Source: Calonectria ilicicola (lineage: Eukaryota; Ascomycota; Sordariomycetes; Hypocreales; Nectriaceae). From it: 64,000 nt of DNA. Both the position numbers and the translations under genes were made by a program. Where the stretch lies: contig CP085829.1 in NCBI GenBank assembly GCA_020809705.1, positions 2,294,001-2,358,000 of the forward strand, given 5' to 3'. Within the stretch, counting starts at the first letter, position 1, and every line of letters starts with the position of its first letter. Shown here piece by piece: positions 34,464 to 46,913 of the stretch. The notes under the pieces were generated by a model that saw nothing but the letters and a program-made list of their open reading frames with translations, was not told the origin of the DNA and searched no databases.

Positions 34464-35545
34464 GGTGAAATCTGTGCTACAGTCAGTTTTGAATTTCCAG
34501 TGGTGCACCGGAAATGCTCCTCGCTATCGAAAGGAACATTCCAAGAATGTGAAAAAAGTCGTTGGTGGCAAAGGAAATCAACCAAAGACTCAACAAACCT
34601 ACCTTGTAGCATGACCAGCAAAATTAGTCAAGACAAACAAACTTTCCTCAAGGGTACCCAATAAAATCAACAAGAATAATTTCTGGATTCGAAGAAAGCG
34701 TAGATGTGATGAGGTGAAAGACTGAAGAGGGTGGTGAGCGAATCACTGTACTCGTTCAACACACAAATCCACGACGAATAGTGGGAGCGATCAAGTGTGA
34801 GGAGAGAGAGAAAAGGGAAGAAAACACACGAGGGGTAAAGTAAACAGTGACCAAGTGGACAGTTGATGCAGAGTGACAGGACGACCGTTGCCAACTGGCA
34901 GCCAGAAGTGAATGAGAAAAGGTGAGCGCAAGTTGAGAGCGCGCGCGTTCCCTTCGTTTGCCTGCGGGGGTTTTTAAGAACCAATACAAACGGGCAGAAC
35001 AGGCAGACAACAACAAACGGGCCGCCAAACATGAGCGGATAGCCGCGTCGGGAGCCGCTGGTGGCTTCTAGTAACCAACGGAAACTGAAAGGAACAATCG
35101 GCGAGCACGGGAAGAGAAGGATACCTGCAGATGCCTCATGTCACTGCTCGCTCCCTTATTTGAGTCGACTCCAAGCATCTCACAGTGCACGTTTCGTATT
35201 CTTGTTTGTGATTAGCGAGTTTGGGCATGATTCAGATCTACAAGAACAAACCACAGATGGCATTTTCATACGCCATTCTTCAAGCCCGAGGCCACACAGT
35301 CAGTGGTCCGAGGGGGGCAATTACGAAAGCCAGTACAGCATACGGCCCACGAGGGTAGTTACAGCTCTTCCGTCCGTGTTCGCCATGCTGCGTGAGCAAA
35401 AGTGGGCAGTGTATCCGTCTTGTATTATCGCCAATCCATCATTCATTCAAAATGAGGGGCTCTTCAAAATAGGTTGAGGGGAATCAAGTTTTATTCTTCA
35501 TCTTCTTTTTTTTTCTTTGGCGCACATCAAATCAAATCCATGCAA
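34464..35545. other. upstream region of the large minus-strand gene
   Basis: A CTGAC signal and a GTAGCACAG acceptor lie just before the first ATG, so a 5' UTR intron is likely. From about 34900 the sequence is non-coding by appearance. The frames present are short and unlinked. Confidence 0.6.
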
Positions 35546-36057
35546 TTACTTCTGCGCATTCAGAAGCTTCAAAATCTCGGATTCGTTATCGCCAGCGATC
35601 GCCTTGCCATTGTTCCAGTCCACAATCTGCAAACACCCGTTAACATGGCCACTGCCAAGCAATACAAACAAATAAACAAACAAACATACCACAGGTCGCA
35701 AGAAGTTGCCTTTGTTCTCCTTGAACTTCTTCAAGGCATCCTTCTCATTGTTCGCGTTCTGGATAATCTTGGAGATTCCGCTGGGTCCGACGTATTCGAG
35801 GATCGTCTTGACCTGGTCGTCGGTAGGAGGCTCTTCGGTAACGTTAAGCTCAAAAGGCTCGCGCGAGGGCTTGGCATCGGCGCCAGACGTGGAGTTGGCG
35901 GACAGCTGCTTGAGCAAGGTGGCGACCCTCACGGAAGCGGGAGAGCTAGCCTTGTGAAAGACAGTAACGATGTCGAGCGTCTTGCGCTGTTTGGAGCGTG
36001 AGCAATTGCGGGCCCACAACGTCGGCTTCTGAGCAGGGGACCTACGAATCGGAACAT
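35546..36057 (-). CDS. FMP46: Fmp46-like mitochondrial redox protein (DUF1687)
   Basis: Minus-strand exons are a 12-base first exon 36057..36046 (MFRF), 35986..35690 and 35626..35546, giving 129 residues. The stretch TLDIVTVFHKASSPASVRV and the end VDWNNGKAVAG-type motif (here VDWNNGKAIAGDNESEIL) match the fungal Fmp46 family, putative thioredoxin-fold proteins of mitochondria. The family is often called a redox protein, but here the usual active-site CxxC is not visible. The first intron follows immediately after codon 4. The middle is variable and polar. Confidence 0.85.
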
Positions 36058-36460
36058 CTTGGGCGGTTGATGAGACGCAAAGCTGTTTGAGCAGCAAACT
36101 TCGCGGGAGGGTAATGTACTTAAGCCGACGAGGTTGATGTAGGACACTCCGATTCGGGATAGCTTCCTGAAGCTGCGTCACGCCGAGAAGGCCTGATGGC
36201 TCGGTGTTCCGAGTGGCCCGTGCATGCTCCCACGCACTCCACCATGACGGAACGACTGTGCTCCATGAACAACATCACTCGCAATTCACGCTGCTCGCTG
36301 TTTCGCAATTGAATGTCAATGGTCGTGATTTTACTGCTGATATTCCGCTACATCCATGATTGAATAGCGTTAACTAACCCCCCTCTGGAATCACAAATGC
36401 GTCTTTTTTAGTCCTAATAATAACGCTTCCGCCAGCAGCCAAGCTCGACTGTCTTCCGTC
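36058..36460. other. short intergenic region
   Basis: Upstream of the Fmp46-like gene and downstream of the desaturase gene, both on the minus strand. Nothing recognised. Confidence 0.75.
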
Positions 36461-37894
36461 CTACTTCTTTTGTGGGAACTTTTCCTTGATCTGCTCCTCC
36501 GTGAACTTCCGTGTCAGCTTTTTTAATAGCTCAACTCTTTCCTCCATGGTCATCTGGATTTGATCGCCCATGGGAACCAGGCATTTTGCCAGCGTTTCAT
36601 AATCCTTCATCATGAGTCTGACAGTAACCATCAAGTAGTCGATGTTATGAAACACTAAAGCACTTTCCTTGGCATAGATATGCTTTTGCTGCAAGAATGA
36701 CAGGGGGTGATCACGCCAGTGCCTCAATGGGTTAAGGTGATGGGAAGTGTGATAGCCATCATTGTAGCAGAATCGATTGCTCTATTACATTCTCAATTAG
36801 TATTTCTTCTTCCTCGAGACGTTATTTTTTCTTAGGTAGTAACTTACTGCGACATCAATGAGCGTAATGCTAGATCGGAAATCCGAATCAGGCTCATCCG
36901 GATCGACAAACGCATGCTGGCCCCAGTTTCCAACCATCAAACCAAATCTGAGCAATGCCAGAGGCAGGAGATAGGCAAAGACAGTTGCTCTGAAATCGAT
37001 GCGGCTGGCTAGGTAGTAGAATCCGTAGGTGGAAAATTCGGATGCAGCTGCCTTCAGAGCCATGGATGGTCGGTTCTTGCGCAAAAAGTACAAAGGAAGG
37101 TCAAGCCAAATGAGGAAGTAAAACCGGCCCACATAGTGAAGGAAGTTGAAAATATCGTCTCGCTGGTACCGCACAGTTGATGATAGGTCTTCCGGCCCAT
37201 TGCCTTCGACGTGGTGGTGCTTGACGTGGTGGTAGAAGTAGGTGTTCCAAGTGTGACCCATCATGGGATCAAGCAGATACGGAAACGCCTGGTCAAACAG
37301 CCAAAATTTCTTGTTGAGAATGCCTCTCATGTGGATATGTTGGTGCATCATCAGCGTGTAAGTTCCGGTGTAATAAAATTGCATCACAACGTGAAAAATG
37401 GCGTGGGTGTAGGTGAAGTTGTAAAAAAGGTACAGAATGCTGGGGACGGAAGTGGTGAAGTAGATGATGAGATGCGTGAGCATCACCACATCCGTCTCAT
37501 GGCGAACGGCCTTTCTTGCCAATGATACATATGGCTGGAAAATGTATTTATCAATAGGCCCTGGCAGCTTGATGGATCTGAGATCGACGGACGAGAAGAC
37601 GGTAGGCTCGAAATCCTTGTGCTGTGGATCATTCATGGCCTTGAGGACTTCCACGCCGCTCTCGGTCTCGTCAACTTTGCTCTGGTGAGGTCGTTTCAGA
37701 TATGTCGTAGTTCCAGATGCCTTCCCCATATTGGACGCCCCATTTTGGGAACCAGGTACAACGCCATCTAAGCCGGAACAAGACTCAACGCCGTCATGCG
37801 GTCTCGTCGATTGCCTTGCGTCGTCGGCAAGGCAGCCCAGCACGATCCGGTCAGCGGGCGTAAGAGCCGCATCGAAAACAAGGTGGCTCTCCAT
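36461..37894 (-). CDS. membrane fatty-acid desaturase-family protein
   Basis: Minus-strand exons 37894..36848 and 36781..36461 give 455 residues. Three histidine clusters typical of di-iron membrane desaturases/hydroxylases are present: HQHIH (about 183), HHVKHHH (about 223) and, in the second exon, HTSHH (about 361). Hydrophobic segments surround them (LTHLIIYFTTSVPSILYLF, FYFLIWLDLPLYFL, VFAYLLPLALLRF). The first 100 residues are polar. The protein should act in the ER or another membrane on an acyl chain or sphingoid substrate, which cannot be told. No cytochrome b5 domain is visible. The intron removes 66 bases between a GTAAGT donor and an AATAG acceptor. Confidence 0.85.
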
Positions 37895-39361
37895 ACTCGA
37901 GGCGGTGGAGAGGCAAGGGAAAGATGTTGGAGACGCCTATGGGCAGAGCATCGCATTTGACCAATTCTTGTACTAGTTTGTCGAATTCCCCCTATTATTA
38001 TTCAAAGACATGGCAGAGATTGACAGCAACTCATCTCAGTCTAATTTAAGAAGCGCGGTGTCCGCTAAAGCCCAAAAAAAGCCCCAGAGCTCCACTGACG
38101 AGATGGGTTGGCCAGGGCCCTTGGTCAATTGTGGAACAAATTCCTACGGCATCCAGTAAAGAGTGGTTTGCTATAGGCCCGTGGCTCAGGCAAACAGCAA
38201 GTCTTCGCATCTGGGCCCCTTCGGGATCAGCCGCCTCACACCGAGTCAGTGCCCCTTTCAACCGGCAGATGTGTCCAAACAATTCATCCCCAGCATAAAA
38301 AAAATGCAAATATCTGCAAAAACAGGACGTGGTGTTGTATTACGTACACCATCGTCTCAGAACCCATAAAAAACAGCGAGACGCCCAACACCGCCCGTGT
38401 TTTATCGCTTATTGGGGACAATGTCGCGTGCATCTCGCTTTCGTTCCGCCTTTCCGGTGCATACATACTTTAAAAGACCAGCTTTCACATGTGCACGACC
38501 CGCCAAAAACTCATGGCCTATGAGCTGGCCATTCTAGATCTGGCATTCTAACTGGACTAGCGACTAGCTGTATACCCCAATACCGCTCTTGACTCGGTGA
38601 TTTGTTTCTCAATTGAATATAATCTTGTTTGCTGTGCGTTACCCGATATTGACTTTGCCGACCATGTCACTCGACTCAGTAACGTTTGCATGGCGCTACA
38701 ATAGATAGCAAATGATATGATTGTGAATCGGGGCACAGCTGTCAACCTCGAAAAGCCACAAAATATTTAGATGCTACCCTCATTTAGAAGAGTGCTGCCT
38801 CACACAAAGTGCATGGTCGCTGCAACCTCCACCACGTGCCTACCCTGTAGACGGCCACAACATGATGAATCGCAAAACGTAACACTTAGCCACGACTCCC
38901 ATGATTTGGTTTTTTGTGTCTGATCTATTGGTGAGCCAATCACTGCCGTAGGGTGTTTAAAGCCCGCGGTGACCAACCAAAACCTGACGTTCTCATGTTG
39001 ATGTACGGCAGTTTGTGCAACGAGCTCTGGCTTTTGCAAGAAGCTGTAGCCCAGTCCTAGCTTTCAATTATCTAACACATTTGAGTGCGATCGGAACGGG
39101 ACATCTTCCCGGGGAATACGAGTAGTTGGGGGAAATATTTTCTATGACGCATTGATTGACATTGATGTCAACTGTTGAGATAGCAGGTCATGACGTATTA
39201 TGAAGTCGACCTGTGGAGAAAACCACCATCAAGTCTTTAGCAAGTGAGCTACAAAAAGGCATCTAGATCAAATGGATTGAATGGTAGTCTCACTCCGGCA
39301 TCAATTGAATTCACCCTGAAACCCATTTCTCAGCCAATCCGAATTTTCTCATTTATTCACA
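37895..39361. other. divergent intergenic region
   Basis: About 1.5 kb between the desaturase gene (-) and the small hydrophilic gene (+). Only short frames; no RNA gene recognised. Confidence 0.7.
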
Positions 39362-39848
39362 ATGTCAGGGCATTCCAGTGTTGGTACACGTGGTGTTTAT
39401 GAAGCTGGTGACCAGCGAAACATGCCCGAATCCGAGATCCAAGGTCGAGAGCGATTCGAAGAAGGAAAAAAGGGATCTCATATTGGCAATGACTCAAGTA
39501 GGGCTAGGCTAGAGGCCACGGGGAATAATAGTTAACAGTGGTACAGAGGATGAGCGATCCATTGCCAATCGCTTGGCTGCCGAGGAGGTCAGTAATGAAG
39601 CAAACAAACACAGCTTGGTTGCTAAGGATCAACAGCGAAAAGGAGAGCCGACCGATGACAAAGAGACTGCCCTCTTGAAGAAAGACCCAACTTTGCCGGT
39701 AGGGAGGACGTAGCATATTTTAGGGATACACACTAAGTTCACATTGCAGGCCAAGATGCACGGAAACGAGCCATCGAAGGGGGCCAAGGTAGATGCGCAA
39801 CTGCAGGCAGAGGAGGAAGAATTGTTGAAAAGAAAGGGCAAGGCTTAA
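39362..39848 (+). CDS. small hydrophilic protein of unknown function
   Basis: Exons 39362..39497, 39547..39698 and 39750..39848 give 128 residues, nearly all polar: rich in Glu, Lys, Asn and Ala, with no membrane segment and no Cys or Trp. It reads GTRGVYEAGDQRNMPESE at the start, SIANRLAAEE in the middle and LQAEEEELLKRKGKA at the end. The style (Lys/Glu/Gly, no hydrophobic core) recalls small stress or conidiation-associated hydrophilic proteins, but that is inference only. The first intron (49 bases) has a GTTAAC branch point; an acceptor 15 bases upstream would add five residues in frame but leave a 34-base intron. Confidence 0.7.
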
Positions 39849-40727
39849 GGAGGCGAGTTCATATCACAGAGAGACAAGAGACAGGCAAATCTGATTGAAT
39901 GATCATGTATTTATTATATGGTAACATAAGTGGTAGGTACAAAGTACCGGACACATCGCTCCTAAGTGCTAGAGCTCACGTCGATCTTGTGCATGTCTTA
40001 TTCCTGGTGGACAAGGAATTTTCCGACCGACGGAGCCTGGCGCATAGAACCGATGTGACGACAAAGGGCAATGGTATCGAGCATCACTGTGTCGCATGTT
40101 AGTTTATCTCTTCACCAACTTGCAAAGGCGACAATTAAAGCAGAAGAAAGCTTGAGTGCTCAGAATATGTAAGAAATTGAATATCAGCTTTCCATCTGAT
40201 TTAGCTACTCCGGCGAAAGAGAGCCATCAAACAGAATCAATCGCAAATTAAACTCATCCCGTACTCATGAGTGACAAGAAAAGAAAAAGTTCTGGCTTAC
40301 CTTGATGTCGATGGCAATTGTAGAGCTTGCCTACGAGAAAGAAAAAAAAACTTGCAGAAAAGCAAAAATTGATGAAGATTGAAATGCAGGTACTCTGGAA
40401 ATTTCTTTTGAAGCTCCAGCCGCATCGATGGCCCGTGCACCGCTGGCCAGGTACCGAACCCGGGAACCGGCACAACATAGTTCCGAGAGTTTTAGTTAGG
40501 GCACAGGATGATTTTCTGCCCGCACACGCTTTGATAGCCGAGCCATCAAAAAGTCTTTGGCGTTTTCAAGGTGTGAGAGGCTCCAGTAACATCAAACTAA
40601 CGGGACAGCATATCGACACTTGGTATGAATACACCAACCCCCCGCCATCGCCGTTGCTGTTGAGCAATCGCTTCGCGCGTCTTTTGAGAAATTGCGACTG
40701 ACCGGCTCCTGTTAGATCACCGTCACA
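39849..40727. promoter_or_regulatory. upstream region of RPL14
   Basis: About 0.9 kb. A 5' UTR intron is plausible: donor GTATGA near 40623, branch CTGAC near 40696 and acceptor ending at 40715, twelve bases before the ATG. No other element recognised. Confidence 0.4.
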
Positions 40728-41226
40728 ATGGGCGACGTTGCTATTGAGGGTTCCAACTGGCGCCTCGTTGAGGTTGGCCGAGTCGTTGTGATCAACGGCG
40801 ACCACCCCTTCGCTGGCCGCCTGGCCACGATCGTCGAGATCATCGACCACAAGCGAGTATGTCGATATTGCTCAATTCGTCCCGCGCGCAAAGTTGTTGA
40901 CCAGGTATTAGATTCTCGTTGACGGACCTTCCTCCAACGCCGACCTCGCTGTTCCCCGACAAGCCGTTCCTCTCAGCAAGGTCCTCCTCTCTTCCCTCAG
41001 CGTCGAGGGCCTCATCCGTGGCTCCCGAACTGGCACCGTCCGAAAGCAGTGGGAGAAGTCCGAGATCGACTCCAAGTGGGAGCAGACCAACTGGGCTAAG
41101 AAGCGTGATCAGATTGAGCGAAGGAAGAACCTTACCGACTTCGACCGCTTTAAGGTCCTCCGCCTCAAGAAGCAGCGACGATTTGAGGAGCGCAAGGCTC
41201 TCGCCAAGGTCAAGGCTTCGGCATAA
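40728..41226 (+). CDS. RPL14: 60S ribosomal protein eL14
   Basis: Exons 40728..40856 and 40912..41226 give 147 residues. The N-terminal half is the KOW-like fold of eL14 ([20 protein letters not shown], then [12 protein letters not shown], then ILVDGPSS). The C-terminal half is a basic helical tail ([20 protein letters not shown], then [17 protein letters not shown]). It is a component of the large ribosomal subunit in the cytosol. The intron sits between DHKR and ILVDG, with a TTGACC branch; the acceptor is the second of two candidates, chosen because it restores the family sequence. Codons are strongly biased to C/G-ending forms, as in highly expressed genes. First of three tandem plus-strand housekeeping genes. 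Confidence 0.95.
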
Positions 41227-41865
41227 ATGGGTTCTTTACGAGGAGTCAAGGAGGTGCTTTGCAAGCCGGGTTTAGATCGAGAGGCACGGAACGGGGCAAG
41301 GAAACACGTCACGGCGGCATAGAAGCTGCTGGATTCTGTTTTGCTCCAGTTCTGGAAGGCTGTATGTCACATTTCATCGTTATGATGAACGGGGTCAATA
41401 CGGGTTTTCTGAGATCAGGTTGAATTCAAAGCATAAGGAGCATCAAAAACTATGGATCGTTGTGAAGTGTAGCCAAAAATACAAACAAATACCCGTCAAA
41501 AACAGTAAACTTGTTGTCCCCTCAATTTTCGGCTCCTTGCAGCTGCATTGCGTAGTTGTTTCCCCCCCAGATTTCCTGATGCGCAACAAATCCTTGATTA
41601 CCTAATGGAGTTTAGTTCCCACCTCACCAAGCCCTAGAATTTCGCCGTGCGGTTTTGAATCACAAAACGAAGACGTCGACGAGTGATACCCGGCAGCAAA
41701 CAGAATCCCTGGGACCAACACAAACATGTAAGTGCGCAGCTGTAATTTTTTGGTCCTTTTACTGTCTCAAAATTATTTTTCGTGGTGGGGGAATTTTGGC
41801 CACAAAATCAATATCGGAAAGAATTGACCTTGGAACTAACATCCACGCCCACACCAGTAGCAAAA
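41227..41865. promoter_or_regulatory. EGD2 upstream region with probable leader intron
   Basis: A leader intron is likely at 41728..41857: GTAAGT donor, ACTAAC branch near 41836 and CCAG acceptor, eight bases before the start codon. Unspliced, the leader would contain ATG immediately followed by TAA at 41726-41731. Confidence 0.55.
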
Positions 41866-42622
41866 ATGTCGAACCCCAGAGTTGAGGAGCTTCCCGACGA
41901 GGAGCCTAAGCAGACCAAGGTCGAGGAGGTCGAGGACAGCAGCGATGAGTCCGAGACCGAGGAGGTTGAGGCCAACCTCCCTGCCGGCTCTACCACCGTC
42001 ATCTCCAACCGCAACGAGAAGAAGGCTCGCAAGGCTCTCGAGAAGCTGAACCTGATCCGCATCCCTGGTATCACCCGTGTCACTCTCCGCCGCCCCAAGA
42101 ACGTGAGTGAAAACGACGTTGGATCCTGATCGTGGATCCGAACGAGGGGTTCAATACTGAGTCAATATTTACAGATTCTCTTCGTCATCAACACCCCCGA
42201 GGTCTTCAAGTCTCCCAACAGCAACACCTACATGTGAGCAGCTACTAACCCCACGAATTTTTTCTCTGGTCTGACTTTTTTCCCTTTTTTTTCACAGTGT
42301 CTTTGGTGAGGCTAAGATCGAGGACGTCAACGCTGCCGCCCAGCAGGCTGCTGCTGCTCAGCTTGCCGCTCAAAACGCCGAGGACGCCCACGCCGGCCAC
42401 AACCACGGCGAGCCCAGCAAGGCCGTCGAGTCTGCCGAGGCTAAGAAGGAGGAGGAAGAGGAAGAGGAAGAAGACGACGAGGAGGTCGATGCTGAAGGCT
42501 TGGAGGATAAGGACATCGAGCTTGTCATGACCCAAGCCAACGTCAGTCGCAATAAGGCAGTCAAGGCACTGAAGGAGAACGACAATGATATCGTTAACTC
42601 CATCATGGCCTTGAGTATCTAG
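41866..42622 (+). CDS. EGD2: nascent polypeptide-associated complex alpha subunit
   Basis: Exons 41866..42102, 42175..42233 and 42298..42622 give 206 residues. NAC binds near the ribosome exit tunnel and screens new chains before signal-recognition-particle targeting. An acidic head is followed by the NAC domain ([18 protein letters not shown], then [11 protein letters not shown], then [14 protein letters not shown] and [11 protein letters not shown]), a Glu/Asp run, and the C-terminal UBA domain ([20 protein letters not shown], then [12 protein letters not shown]). Length matches the fungal family. All introns keep the frame. The beta subunit is not in this window. Confidence 0.96.
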
Positions 42623-43152
42623 GCATGACACGATGGGGTGGATGAGGAATTTTACAAAACATGTGCACAGAACACATACTTGGCTCTGTACTAGTCCTGG
42701 GCGAATCATTTATATTCCCCCAAAGGAGTTGATGCCGATTAATGGAATCAATTAAAGGGCAATCGTACCCTCTGCCAAACTGACAATCATCGCCCCCGCA
42801 TCCAGCTATGTGAAGCAATTTGCAAATGTGTATACATGCACGGAATCCCCCCTAAATCTGGCAATTGACCAAAAAAGCTTCCCAATAATTGGCGGCCTTG
42901 TTTTTGCTGCATTTAATAGCCATTGCATCCGTCATTGTACAATTTCTCTGCCGTTGAGCACTATCCCCGCAGCATTCTCCCGTTGTCACCCAATGCCACC
43001 ACTGAGGGGTTCCGAGGGCGCCGCCGACCGGATTTCCAACATCGTCACGTGATTATAGTGCCCGGTTGTTCCCTGGCGAAGTTCGGCAAAGTCAATCAAC
43101 ACCCGTCAAGATCAACCTCTCCGCTCCCTCGACACCGTAATCCTCCTTCAAA
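42623..43152. promoter_or_regulatory. EGD2-ATP7 intergenic region
   Basis: About 0.5 kb between two tandem plus-strand genes, containing the ATP7 promoter. Nothing specific recognised. Confidence 0.6.
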
Positions 43153-43897
43153 ATGGCGACTGTAAGTCCAATTCATCAATTGACGCGTGTAATTGATATA
43201 AAACTACACCAATTGATGTTCCGACCGCAATGCGGCGCACGATCGGCCCCCGAACCGTTGAGCTAATTTTCTCCTTCTCAACAGCGAAGCGCAGCTCTCA
43301 AGCTTGACTGGACCAAGGTCACCAGCTCCCTCGGTCTCCGCGGCCAGACCGTCTCCTCCCTCCAGGCCTTCAAGAAGCGCAACGAGGATGCCCGCCGCAA
43401 GCTTCAGCAGCTCTCCGAGCAGCCCACCACCGTCGACTTCGCTGCCTACCGATCCGTCCTCAAGAACCAGGCCGTCATCAACGAGATCGAGAAGCGATTC
43501 AACGCCTTCAAGCCCATCACCTACGATGTCACCCGCCAGTTGAAGGCCATCGATGCCTTCGAGGCTGAGGCCGTCAAGAACGCCGAGGCCACCAAGCAGG
43601 CCGTCGACCTCGAGCTCAAGGACCTTGCCGCTACCCTGCAGAACATTGAGGAGGCCCGACCCTTCGAGGACCTCACTGTCGTACGTATCACCGTGCGCCG
43701 GTTTTTTTACACGATGCTCACACCATATAGGATGAGGTTGCCGCTGCCGAGAAGTCGATCGACGAGAAGACCGCTCAGCTCGTTTCCAAGGGACGATGGA
43801 TGGTGCCGGGCTACAAGGTACGTTGCACGTTTCAGAAGGTTGATACCGTATCTAACACTCAGTGTAGGAGAAGTTCGGCGATCTTGCTATGGTTTAA
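43153..43897 (+). CDS. ATP7: mitochondrial ATP synthase subunit d
   Basis: Exons 43153..43161 (nine bases, MAT), 43285..43680, 43731..43817 and 43868..43897 give 173 residues. This is the peripheral-stalk subunit d of F1Fo ATP synthase, in the inner membrane facing the matrix. Family segments are [20 protein letters not shown], the helical stretch [31 protein letters not shown] across junction two-three, and the last residues [12 protein letters not shown] across junction three-four. The first exon of only three codons is supported by the continuous family sequence at the junction. Codon bias is strong, as in its two upstream neighbours. Confidence 0.95.
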
Positions 43898-46800
43898 TCG
43901 ATTGGCGACACGCTTTTTCCGGCTTCGCTCTGTGTACTCTAGCATTGTAGATACGAGAACCCGAGGTAGAATCCAGGTTCTCCTCATACCCAATCATCAT
44001 CTACGAAGTTCCTTATGTGTTTCATCTGACTTGCTTCTTGCGCCTCGTCTCTGGATGTGTTGAAATTCATGTGCGAAAAGAAGGATGGTCGAAAATCAAA
44101 ATGAGTGCCCCGACAGTCGAATACGGCAATGGACTGCATGGTCCTGATGGATCTCCTAGTTATCTTAATATCCAACCGAGATCAACAGTTTATTTCCTTG
44201 TTCCTCCATGGTGTGCCCGTTCTGTTTGAAAACTTGTGTTGCTGAGTGAGGAGCGCTCGGCGCAACGGAAATAACCTCGGATCACCGCGACCTTGGCTTG
44301 TTCTGTCTATCACTGGATGGTGAGGCTTTGATGGGTTCGCTTTTTTTTCCCGGGTGAGAATAAAATCTGTTTGAGGACGGGAACTAGAAAGGTGATGTTT
44401 TGTTATTTGATCCGCTCGACCGAGTTTGGATGTGCAGTTGATCTTGACATGATTTCTCATGTCGTCATCATTTCCTCTAATTTGTCGACGCATGCTTCTA
44501 ATGTACAACTGTAGTTGCGTCATGGTTTCTTTGTCAGGCTAACGAACATCTTGTCTTTGATAGTATTGGCGTTTCCTGCATTGAGTTACTAGTCGGCATG
44601 TTACCCTATATCCACACACTGACAGCTCTTTTTTCAATATATCCGTAGTTTACAGAATCCAGTGTGGTAAATGGAAACCTATACACCCAAAACTGGTTAG
44701 AAATAATGGAGAAAACTGAATACTATGTTATTCATTCTTTTAGTTGACCAAGAACTGATATCCAGCGATAGGTCTGCTAAGGCGATGTACAAGTTCAATC
44801 TTGTAGACAGTCATCATTTTGTCCAGCCAGAGTTTTATTAGAATGAGTTAGAGTAGGTGTAGTTGCCGTCAATATGGCCTTGAGCATTGATATAAATCAT
44901 GTCCAAGAACAAAGCGACTACCAGTTAAGGATCCAACAACGCACACTCTCTCAAACACTCTCTCAAACACACAGCCGGATACAAGTAAAGATAGGCATCA
45001 AACAATGCATCATCTATAGGAGGGATGCCTTTCTACAAACTGAATCCATAGCTCGATAAATTCATCTGCTTCCACAACGCAACAGCACTTCTACTACCAT
45101 AAGCCACCGCTAAGATCGAACACGCTCTTGGGTTGCACAAGATCCCACTGGCGACAGAGCCGTCATCTTGCACTACTACCAGAGGACCCTCACTCACATA
45201 CAACTTCAACTTGCAAGCAGGTATCCCAATGTAGCCGTAGCTAGGCTACTAACTAAGGAAGTAGAATATGGATGAAGAGATGGTACAGGTTTTTCTACAA
45301 TCCTTGTACAATAGCTTCACTTATTATCGATATGGGTCCTCCTATGACCATTATAGGCGATAGAATACAGCATTGTTTAAGAAAGAAACGCCAGAGCCAA
45401 TGCAAATAGCTCAAGAAACGAAGGAAGCCTGGAAGGCTAGACAAGGCAAAGAAGCCAAAGAAGCCAGGTGGACCTGGGGGTGTTTTATCTCTGCCTTGAT
45501 AAATTTAACGAGGGACTTAAGCCAACAATATCTGATTTGGCAAGATGGATTGAAAGATCTTGGATAAGGAAATCAGAGCTATAGTCATCGAAAGATTCAA
45601 GCCAATAGAATCTGGCTCAATAAAGCTAATCAATAATCTTTTGGGAAAGCCTGATATGCATTACTGATTTTGGTAACCCGTGGGCTCGACTAAGAGGGAG
45701 CTCCAAAGCCACAACGGCGGCAGATACAACGACTAAGTTTGACCATGATTTGCCTGGCCAAGAAACAATCAACTTAATTCACTGTACGGCACAACCTTGA
45801 TGTCCGTATGAAAAATTGAATAGTCGTACTTAAGATGGTGTGGCGATGGGAATGAATGATTGGATAAAAAATATCCTGGGAGAAGTGAAGTGCGTTTGCA
45901 GACTAGCAAAAGGAAATAGACGCCGAGGGAGACGATGAATGGATCGCACAAAAGGTCAAGAAAAAATATACAATAAATGTTTTGTGGAACCTCATCTTTA
46001 GGATTGGAGAAAACATGGTGATTTGGACGCGAGGTTGGATCTGCTTTGGCGAGATGGTAAACGGTCAGGAGGAGTCCTGCTCAAGAAGCAGGATAGCGGT
46101 GAAACGAGCGAACAGTGGGGGAAACAATTTGCAAGCGGGTATTGTTGCACGAACTCGTTGTAATGTGAACATGTTGTGGTAGCCTAATTGGTGACGCTAT
46201 TTTGTGCACGAGGGAACGTCGTCACTGTTAGCGGGGTGGACGAGATATTGTGCAGATACTGAGCCAAGAACAACATCATAAAATGTTTAGATAGAGCTTT
46301 CGCTAATTTCACGCTCAAACATCCTCTTTATGGATTCGGTCTTCCTCTGAAGGAACCAAGGCAATGTCGCAGCTCCTTTTATGCGCTTCGTTGATGAGCT
46401 GAATACCAGGGTCCGAACCACATACAATTGAATCATCAGACCATGGTGATGGAAGGTCGAAGAGAAATTGAGCAAACATGGCTTAACTCTCATTAATATT
46501 TGGCGGACCTGGAAATTTGACATGGTTCATTACGTCTCGACGCCGGCCCTAGACTGCCTTGTGCCTAGCTGGAGGGGTGAATGATAGTACCTTGAGGAGG
46601 CGTTGGCCTAGATATATCAAGCAAGAAGGAAATGTTTTCATATCACCGACAGTGGTTATAATTTTAAGGTTGCAATGAAGTGGTTTTAAGGTCCCAGCGG
46701 GTGCAAGAGTTTGTGATTTATATACCTAGAGGAGACTAGGAGGTCTGTACATCTATACTACAGTAACTCAACACAGTTTGTCTCCTCAGTGTCTAAAGTT

Positions 46801-46913
46801 TACGAATGATACATGCGTTAGCCCCATGAGGGCCTTTTTCTTTTTATCCATGAGACCCTATCGGCGGGCTGTTTATTGTCATAATTTTTTCCTTTGGTCA
46901 ACAGGGTATTTGT
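43898..46913. other. 3 kb gene-free convergent region
   Basis: Between ATP7 (+) and fumarase (-). AT-rich, with short unlinked frames. One fragment near 45390-45480 reads as a Lys/Glu/Ala-rich peptide with a GKEAKEA repeat, not enough to call a gene. It may contain old mobile-element debris; I could not find paired ends. Confidence 0.55.

Noticed and set aside
35061..35477. 138-codon open frame on + upstream of the Fmp46-like gene
   Set aside because: No recognisable feature, no Kozak-like context and no intron signals; composition like surrounding intergenic DNA.
40435..40480. tRNA-like T arm on the minus strand upstream of RPL14
   Set aside because: A 5-bp stem with a TTCGGTA loop can be drawn, but there is no matching acceptor stem or anticodon arm, and the loop lacks the conserved A.
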